64,000 nt of DNA, from contig JASKMD010000026.1 of assembly GCA_030144725.1 (NCBI GenBank), positions 3,861,277 through 3,925,276 of the forward strand, written 5' to 3'. Shown here piece after piece: positions 56,050-64,000 of this stretch (its first letter is position 1; each line of letters starts with the position of its first letter). A program made the position numbers and the translations under genes. This DNA comes from Haematococcus lacustris (Eukaryota > Chlorophyta > Chlorophyceae > Chlamydomonadales > Haematococcaceae). The notes under the pieces were generated by a model. That model was given only the letters and a program-made list of their open reading frames with translations, was not told the origin of the DNA and did not search any database.

Positions 56050-59000
56050 CTACTTGTCCATGGATTTGTTGCTGAATGGTACAAAGTACATGTCCCCCCC
56101 ACCCTCCTTGTGCGGGAAGAAGGGCACCAGCAGGTGTGTGAGCTTAGCCCCATCTACCGCAAACCAGTCGTGAGGGCCAGCTGCTGAGTAAAGAGTGGTT
56201 GGCTGCCGGCCAACAAGTGAGCGCTGCTGGCGCACCGGTGTGGGAAGGGGAGCCTGGTAAAGCTGCCTCTGGCTTGGCTTGCGCCCTGAACGTCTGACCT
56301 GTGTTGGGGCCTCGTCCTCCTGGCTGTCTGACCCATGGCCATCACCTTGTGTGCCTGGGGGTGCAGCTGCAGGGACTGTAGCCGGCTGCTGATCTGCTTT
56401 CTGCTTCTTGCTGCGCTGTGTAGGTCGTGAAGGCTGCTTCCTTTTTGCTGGCACTCGCTTCTTTGCTGTTGCTGAGTCGTCCTCAGCAAGGGGTGTGCCT
56501 CGTGCTACCGCTAACGTGTCTAGCTGTGGAACAGGGGTGGTGCGGTACAGGCGTGCAATGGCCAGGCGCAGGAAAACACCCTGCTTGTGTGGGTGCTCCA
56601 CCCGCACCCAGAACTGGATATGTGATGCATATGGTACCTCACCCCACACAGCAACCAACTCATGCTCCCTTGTGTATTGTCCAGGTATGATCTGATGGTA
56701 CTGGTTCATTACCCAGTTGCTGTTACGCACATGGACCTTGGTGTAGTCCACACTGTGCATGACCTGCCCGTTGCAGTCTGCACGCTTGAAGTACTTGACA
56801 CGCTGGGGCACAGCTGGGCTGACACCACTGACAGGATCTGCAAACACTGCATTGAAGTCTGCATCGCTCCACACTGTGCTCTCGGACAAGAACTCCTCCC
56901 TGAACTTGATGCATGCCTGGCGCACCCACTCCTCCCCACCATTCGGGCACTCATTGTAACCACACCCCAAGAGCTGGCACATCTCCTCCGCAGGCATCGG
57001 CTTCGCATCCCTGACACCCTTGCTGCTCTTCCGCCTTTGCTGGCCAGCTGCCTTGCTGTCCTCCTTATCCTCCTCACCCTCCTCATCCACTCCCTCACCC
57101 TCCTGGTCTTCAGCCCATGCATCCTTCCCATGCTTATGCCTGTGTGTGTTGAACCACTGCTGCATCTGACGGCTCAACCGCTCCCGCAAACACATGGCCA
57201 AGGTCACCTGCAGCCCGGCAGCATGGGAGCCACTGAAGTGCTTGGCACGCTGCATAGCGCGCTCCACGAAGAACTCAGTCACCCAGCAAGCTCGACCCCG
57301 CTCACGCTCTTGATCAGGCAACCTGCATGAGCAGCACATGCACACCATATCGAATGCATCAGTGTATTTGTTACCTGTTATAAGCAATGGCAAATGGTTG
57401 GTGGAGCATGGTGGCACGCACCGGCAGCACAACATATGGAGGTTGCTGGAGAACAAGGAGGTCGGCACGCCCTCTCCCAGCCAGTCCTTCTCAGCCAGTA
57501 GGTAGGCATAGGTGTGAATGGCGTCAGCGCCCTCGTCCATACCCGCCTTCAGCCGGGCCTCATACAGTGCCTCAGCCTCAGGTGTCATGTCCGGGCTCCG
57601 CTGCGGATCTCCCTCTGTAGGGCATGCAACACAGGACCATGTAATACATCATGTTGTACACCCATGGTGCAGCTGTCGCGGCAACCTTGCTTACCTGATG
57701 TCAAGTAGTGCAGCACAGCCTTCACCAACGCCTTCCAAATGGGCAGGTGCCCGTTCTCCACTGTCACGATGTCACGAAACACGTACTGCCAGCCATAACG
57801 GACGAAGTGCATGAAGTCATCCATGATCCACCCCCTGCAGCAAGATGACTCCATCAGTGTTGTGAAGGGGGAATTGTATACATGTGTCATTTGACCCTGA
57901 CAGTACTGTAGAACCCTACAGTACTGTAGACCCCTACAGTACTGTAGAACCCTACAGTACTGTAGACCTCAATGAGTACTGTAGACCCCTACAGTACTGT
58001 AAACCCCAATGAGTACTGTAGACCTCTACAGTACTGTAGACCCAAATGAGTACTGTAGACCTCTACAGTACTGTAGACCCCTACAGTACTGTAGACCCCA
58101 ATGAGTACTGTAGACCCCTACAGTACTGTAGACCCCTACAGTACTGTGGACCCCTACAGTACTGTAGACCCCAATGAGTACTGTAGATCCCTACAGTACT
58201 GTAGACCCCAATGAGTACTGTAGACCCCTACAGTACTGTAGACCCCAATGAGTACTGTAGACCCCTACAGTACTGTAGACCCCAATGAGTACTGTAGACC
58301 CCAATGAGTACTGTAGGCCCCAATGAGTACTGTAGACCCCTACAGTACTGTAGACCCCTAGGGTACTGTAGACCCCTACAGTACTGTAGACCCCTACAGT
58401 ACTGTAGACCCCTACGAGTACTGTAGACCCCTACAGTACTGTAGACCCCTACAGTACTGTAGACCCCTACAGTACTGTAGACCCCTACAGTACTGTAGAC
58501 CCCTACAGTACTGTAGACCCCTACAGTACTGTAGACCCCTACAGTACTGTAGACCCCTACAGTACTGTAGACCCCTACAGTACTGTAGACCCCTACAGTA
58601 CTGTAGACCCCAATGAGTACTGTAGGGTTCTACAGTACTGTAGACCTCTACAGTACTGTAGACCCCTACAGTACTGTAGACCCCTACAGTACTGTAGACC
58701 CCTACAGTACTGTAGACCCCTACAGTACTGTAGACATCTACAGTACTGTAGGGTTCTACAGTACTGTAGACCTCTACAGTACTGTAGACCCCTACAGTAC
58801 TGTAGACCCCTACAGTACTGTAGACCCCTACAGTACTGTAGACCCCTACAGTACTGTAGACCCCTACAGTACTGTAGATTCCTACAGTACTGTAGACCCC
58901 AATGAGTACTGTAGGCCCCAATGAGTACTGTAGACCCCTATAGTACTGTAGACCCCTACAGTACTGTAGACCCCTACAGTACTGTAGACCCCTACAGTAC

Positions 59001-61736
59001 TGTAGACCCCTACAGTACTGTAGACCCCTACAGTACTGTAGACCCCAATGAGTACTGTAGACCCCTACAGTACTGTAGACCCCTACAGTACTGTAGACCC
59101 CTACAGTACTGTAGACCCCTACAGTACTGTAGACCTCTACAGTACTGTAGACCCCTACAGTACTGTAGACCCCTACAGTACTGTAGACCCCTACAGTACT
59201 GTAGACCCCTACAGTACTGTAGACCCCAATGAGTACTGTAGGGTTCTACAGTACTGTAGACCTCTACAGTACTGTAGACCCCTACAGTACTGTAGACCCC
59301 AATGAGTACTGTAGACCCCTACAGTACTGTAGACCCCTACAGTACTGTAGACCCCAATGAGTACTGTAGACCCCTACAGTATTTTAGACCCCTGCAGTAC
59401 TGTAGACCCCTACAGTACTGTAGACCCCTACAGTACTGTAGACCCCAATGAGTACTGTAGACCCCTACAGTATTTTAGACCCCTGCAGTACTGTAGACCC
59501 CTACAGTACTGTAGACCCCAATGAGTACTGTAGACCCCTACAGTACTGTAGACCCCAATGAGTACTGTAGACCCCAATGAGTACTGTAGACCTCTACAGT
59601 ACTGTAGACCTCTACAGTACTGTAGACCCCTACAGTACTGTAGACCCCTACAGTACTGTAGACCCCTACAGTACTGTAGACCCCTACAGTACTGTGGACC
59701 CCTACAGTACTGTAGACCCCTACAGTACTGTAGACCCCTACAGTACTGTAGACACCTAATGTACAGCCCATGCCCTACTCAGAGCAGCTCACTCACGTGA
59801 AATCCTCTGTGTGCTTCAGCTGTCGTCCAAATGTCACAGGGAAGTGCATGTCCTTGAAGCGCGTGATCATTGTCTCACGTGGACTCTCCTTGTCGTTGCC
59901 TTGGCGCTTGCTGAAAGGCCCGCTCTTGGAGAACAGCCACTGCATATGGTGCTTCACAACACCAAACAGGAAGGCGTGCGCGATGGGCACCACGTGCAAC
60001 CACTTGGCCTGCACGTACTTGAGGTACTTGGTCACTATAGGCCGGCCCCAACACCCGATGTCGGTGCCCTTCACCCAGCCACCCTCTACGGCTGCGCCAC
60101 GAGTCTGCATGTCCTCCTCAGACAAACGATTCCGACGTTCCCACATCCAAGCCTCAAACCACTCGCCCACCACACCCCTGCCCACCACGGGTTCACCTTC
60201 TTGCCCCTGGCCACCAGCAGCTCCTCCACCAACCTCGCCACCATCACCCTCTGCCTCTCCATCTTGCCTTTCAACCCGATCAGCATGCCCACCCTGATCA
60301 CGTTGTTGGCCTACCGGTGCAGCACCCTGGCCTGCACCCTGGCCAGCGCCCTGACCTCCACCCTTGCCTGCACCCTGGCTTCTCAATCCTGCTCGCCCAG
60401 AGCCACCAACCACACTAGCCGCCCTGACCGTATAGCGACCACCTCTCCCCACCCCAGCGCCTACACCAACATCTTCTTCAGGAGGGGGCGGAGGGTAGCG
60501 GCTCAGGTCTGGTACCAACACCTCCACCGGCAGCCAGTAACCCTTGGGGTGCACACCACCGTCACCAGGGGTCCGCAGCCAGCACCAGGCACAGTTCATG
60601 CAAGCACCATGGCCAAGACTCTTCATCAAACACATCCTGCAAAGCACCGTGCATCATTGGCCTTACATCCAAGTTGTTGGTGGTGTATATGGTGCCCCTA
60701 CTCACCGAGCCGGAGTGTCCGCCACCACGCTGGCCAGCATGGGGTACAGCCGGATCTCGTGGGCCACATTGGCACCACGGTAGCCTTTGGGGGCGTGCAG
60801 ATAGACCCAGCTGTCTCGCATGCTCTCATCCAGCGAGTCACGCAGGTCCACCAGCAACTGCCAAACACATAAGCAGCCTGTTAGTCAGGTATCATGCTGA
60901 CGTGGTGTTGGAACATGTGCCCCTGCTGGTTCACCTGGTTCACGTAGCCCTCCACAAACTTGGACTTGTCAGCACCCAAGATCACACCCACAATAGCCCA
61001 GGTCTCGTCCTTGCTCATGTACTTGGTGGGCACATCCATGACCTGGGGTGGACACGCTTCATATGTATGGGCTAGAGCTAGGGCTAGGGCTAGGGCTAGG
61101 GCTAGGGCTAGGGCTAGGGCTAGGGCTAGGGCTAGGGACAGGGATAGGGATAGGGATAGGGATAGGGATAGGGATAGGGATAGGGATAGGGGTATGGATA
61201 GGGATATGGCTAGGGCTAGGGCTAGGGCTAGGGCTAGGGATAGGGATAGGGACAGGGCTAGGGATAGGGATATGGATAGGGACAGGGATAGGGATAGGGA
61301 TAGGGATATGGCTAGGGACAGGGATAGGGATAGGGATAGGGCTAGGGCTAGGGATAGGGATAGGGATAGGGATAGGGGTAGGGCTAGGGATAGGGATAGG
61401 GATAGGGATAGGGATAGGGGTAGGGCTAGGGCTAGGGCTAGGGCTAGGGCTAGGGCTATCTGTGTCTGGCGTGTTTGCTCCTTATGCAAATACCTGCAGA
61501 ACAATAATCCCGACGGACTGTGTCTCAGTGATCTTTACCCAATCGATGCCCAGGCTCAGGCGCACTGCGTACGGGTTGTCGAACTGGTCAGCTCCCACGC
61601 TGTCTCTCATGAACTTGCCAGCCTCACCTGTGCCCATCCAGCAATACGTTAAGTGTGTTCTATTCAACCACGTTGCATCTGATGAACGTTCACTCACTGG
61701 ATGTTAGCTCGTCAGCGTTTACTGCAGTGTACCCTG
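56050..61736 (-). CDS. CACTA/Plavaka-like (TNP2-type) transposase, multi-exon, 5' end uncertain
   Basis: Minus-strand exons in order: ~61736-61699 (YTAVNADELTSS), 61627-61494 (NPYAVRLSLGIDWVKITETQ), 61042-~60948, ~60860-60704 (IRLYPMLASVVADTPAR), ~60640-59798 (LGHGACMNCAWCW; GRPIVTKYLKYVQAKWLHVV; PIAHAFLFGVVKHH), ~57835-57697 (GWIMDDFMHFVRYGWQYVF), ~57609 to ~57375 (SNLHMLCCRC) and ~57322-56050 (RGRACWVTEFFVERAMQRAK; HSVDYTKVHVRNSNWVMNQY). The order matches TNP2-type transposases: an RLSL-DG-like block, a DTPA block followed by CxxC, PxxHxxFLGVVK, an NLHML block, rGh..E.f.Er and a C-terminal S-V-D-Y segment. The tail is basic and Pro-rich. Splice sites fit, but I did not verify every phase; upstream exons may be missing. 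Confidence 0.72.
57899..59757 (+). repeat. 18-bp palindromic satellite (CTACAGTACTGTAGACCC)n, about 1.86 kb
   Basis: Around 100 units. Each has the 14-bp perfect palindrome CTACAGTACTGTAG plus a 4-bp spacer (ACCC, ACCT, AACC); a common variant replaces the left arm with CAATGAGTACTGTAG. It lies in the large intron of the TNP2-type gene between 57836 and 59797. Confidence 0.96.
61071..61459 (+). repeat. (GGGCTA)n/(GGGATA)n telomere-like hexamer array
   Basis: About 64 hexamers in alternating blocks of TAGGGC and TAGGGA with rare TAGGGG and ATGGCT variants. It sits in a TNP2-gene intron between 61043 and 61493. Confidence 0.95.
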
Positions 61737-61853
61737 GAGACTGAGGGAGAGTGGTGCTCTTTGGTATGTTCCTCAATCATAGTAAAAAAGATGTGTGGAT
61801 TGCATTACCACATGTGATAGGATCAAACTAACCGCTCTTGTGTTACCATGCAG

Positions 61854-64000
61854 ATCGATGTGCACCCCAAGTGGTTGGACAGGGTACCAAGTGACATAGC
61901 TGATCCATTGTCGGTGAGTCATCCGCACCATCTGCATGGTGGTCAAGTACATGTTTAGGCAGGTGGAAGACAAGACACGTGCCGCTTTTTCGTGCTGCAG
62001 GGAAGTGGTGTTCCATCACCAATGTCATCACCATCCGTGTCATCATCTTCATCACCCGCCTCTCCGCCTGGTTCACCACCACCAGGGTTTAATCCCTCAC
62101 CACCACCGTCCCCTGGCCCTGGCCACTTCCATCACCATCACCAACACAACAGTGAGTACCAAGACATACATAACATGAAGGCATAATGTTCACCATAACT
62201 GCACAGTATCACATGGGTGCTTCGCAACTGAGAATAGTGTCGACTTCCTGGTTGCAAGGAGGATGGGGTGGTGTGACCGGGTGAGGATGAGGATGAGAAC
62301 TGAGGTGGGAGAATGGAAGGGTGGCTATACCGCAGATCAAACATTACCCTCACCTTCCCCCTTGCCTTCTTTGCCCATGAACACCACAGGTCTCCCATCA
62401 CAGTCGGCTGCGTCTGAAGGAAAGGAGCAGTCATTGTCTTTCCCTTCTCTCCCCATCTTAGCCGCTACCCCCCATCCTCTCATCAACCCCCTCAGCGCAC
62501 CTCCAGCCCACACCCCAACACAGTCACCAGCCCCAGACGCGACCCCTGCCCCTGCCCCTGCCCCTGCCCCTGCCCCTGCCCCTGCCCCTGCCCCTGCCCC
62601 TGCCCTTGCCCCTGCCCCTGCCCCTGCCCCAGCTGCCCCTACCTCAGCAGCCCCAGCCACTGCCCCAGACCCAGCCCCTGAACCTGCCCCAGAAGCCCCT
62701 GCCCCAGAAGCCCCTGCCCCAGCAGCCCCTACCCCAGCAGCCCCTGTCCCTGCCCCAGCAGCACCGGTCCCAGCAGCACCGGCCCCAGCAGCCCCTGCCC
62801 TTGGCCCAGCAGCCCCTACCCCAGCAGCCCCTGCCACTGCCCCAGCAGCCCCTGCCCCAGCAGCCCCTGCTTCAGCAGCCCCTGCCCCAGCAGCCCCTGC
62901 TCCAGCAGACCCTGCCCCAGCAGCCCCTACCCCAACAGCCCCTGTCCCTGCCCCAGCGACCCCTGCCCCAGCAGCACCTGCCCCAGCAGCCTCTGCCTCA
63001 GCAGCCCCTGCCCCAGAAGCCCCTGCCACTGCCCCAGCAGCCCATGCCCCTGCCCCAGCAGCCCCTGCTCCAGCAGCCCCTGCCCCAGACCCAGCCCTGG
63101 CACCGGCCCCAGCAGCCCCTGCCCCAGCAGCCCCTGCCCCTGGCCCAGCAGCCCCTGCCCCAGCAGCCCCTACCCCAACAGCCCCTGTCCCTGCCCCAGC
63201 GGCCCCTGCCCCAGCAGCACCTGCCCCAGCAGCACGGGCCCCAGCAGCCTCTGCCTCAGCAGCCCCTGCCCAAGCAGCCCCTGCCACTGCCCCAGCAGCC
63301 CCTGCCCCAGCAGCCCCTGCTCCAGCAGCCCCTGCCCCAGACCCAGCCCTTGCACCTGCCCAATCAGCCCCTGCCCCAGCAGCCCCTGACCATGGCCCAG
63401 CAGTCCCTGCCCCAGCAGCCCCTGCCCAAGCAGCCCCTGCCCTTCGCCCAGCAGCCCCAACCCCAGCCACAGACACTGTCCCAGCAGCCCCAGCCCCTGC
63501 CCCAGCAGCACCTGCCCCAGCAGCCCCTACCCCAGCCACAGCAGCCACGGACCCTGCCCCAGCAGACCCTGCCAGAGGTAAGGATGTATATATGTATACA
63601 TTACAAAAACACATGCCAATAGACCATGTCATGTTCATGCGCACATATGATTTCACAGCAGCCCTAAGTAAGCTCTGAAATAACCCAGTCAAAGCATAAC
63701 TTCACGACTTTCACAGTGTACAGTGTCTTGCATGCAGTGGACGTGAACCGGCTGATAAACATGGTTCTGCAAATGGATGAGCGACAGAACCGGGAGGTCG
63801 GGTACGGACAGGCTGCATGGCAGAGGGTATCCCAGTTGGAGGAGGCTATGGGCAAAGCAGTGGTGGAACTGCATCAACGGCAGCGCGCGGCATTTGAGCA
63901 GCAGCAGCGGGAGCTTGAGCGGCAGCTGAGGCAGCATAATGAGACAGTGCTCAGGCTGCAGCAGCAGTTACAGGCATCTGAGAAGGCTAGGGCCCAGATG
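61854..64000 (+). CDS. Unknown protein with Ala-Pro repeat linker and coiled coil (partial, runs off right edge)
   Basis: Exons 61854-61913 (IDVHPKWLDRVPSDIADPLS), 62001-62151 (Ser/Pro/His-rich), 62390-63577 and 63738 onward; phases agree (0, 1, 1). Exon 3 carries about 340 residues of PAPAAPAP repeats. The last exon starts DVNRLINMVLQMDERQNREV and becomes a Gln/Glu-rich coiled coil. A tiny exon around 63660 is possible. It lies head-to-head with the TNP2-type gene, as a second gene of the same transposon might. No enzyme motif; the 5' end is not identified. This is not a recognised family. Confidence 0.5.
62541..63563 (+). repeat. GCCCCT / GCCCCAGCA coding repeat
   Basis: First (GCCCCT)n, then irregular 9-18-bp GCCCCAGCA-based units encoding Ala-Pro and Ala-Ala-Pro repeats in the plus-strand gene. 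Both strands and several frames stay open through it; the plus frame is chosen because of the splice sites on both sides. Confidence 0.9.

Noticed and set aside
55500..61853. Exact ends of a CACTA element around the TNP2-type gene
   Set aside because: I searched for CACTA...TAGTG with a short TSD on both sides, including CCTAGTGGGG near 55530, but could not pair two ends. It may extend beyond the window.
62337..63692. Gly/Ala-rich minus-strand ORF opposite the Ala-Pro repeat
   Set aside because: Complement of a low-complexity coding repeat; only the plus strand has supporting splice sites and a non-repetitive coiled-coil continuation.

Overview
The window reads as a nuclear segment of a chlorophyte green alga, most likely a volvocalean such as Haematococcus. 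The basis is GC-rich sequence, small introns with clean GT-AG borders, very long simple-sequence arrays, and decayed Fanzor/TnpB-like ORFs of a type I recall from Haematococcus. No database was consulted, so the species is an inference. Nothing bacterial or organellar was seen: no rRNA, tRNA or CRISPR.

Layout. (1) 0.6-8.6 kb and 27.2-41.3 kb carry two direct copies of one unit: an NLR-like gene (P-loop STAND/NB-ARC ATPase) followed by an inverted fragment of its own large exon and then a decayed Fanzor-like gene. The right-hand NLR-like gene can be read as 16 exons with consistent phases (1023 aa): an N-terminal helical-bundle region resembling MLKL/HeLo, cassette-like repeated exons, a Pro/Ala linker and the ATPase. 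The left copy is in frame but its first seven exons are not in the window. (2) 9.4-24.7 kb is almost entirely one DNA-transposon family, defined here by ends TCAGGYGNCCCCAAC and 7-bp target duplications. One element sits inside another, and a third sits inside a Fanzor fragment. Giant CAGCC arrays fill an intron of the family's gene. (3) 41.8-55.5 kb is one LINE whose ORF encodes a 2A-like peptide, a Josephin-like cysteine protease, an AP endonuclease and a reverse transcriptase. Three DNA transposons interrupt it (a hAT with 8-bp TSD and two related elements with 4-bp TSD). Removing each element plus one TSD restores a single reading frame, which fixes the boundaries to the base. (4) 56.0-61.7 kb is a minus-strand CACTA/Plavaka-like (TNP2-type) transposase gene with a 1.9-kb palindromic 18-bp array and a telomere-like hexamer array in its introns. 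(5) 61.9 kb to the right edge is a plus-strand multi-exon gene with a long Ala-Pro repeat and a coiled coil that runs off the window.

The two NLR-unit copies act as empty-site controls for each other. A 635-bp hAT derivative is present only in the left copy. A 448-bp hAT MITE, itself split by a 7-bp-TSD element, is present only in the right copy. Roughly 10 kb of the window is tandem repeat, mostly inside introns or mobile elements.
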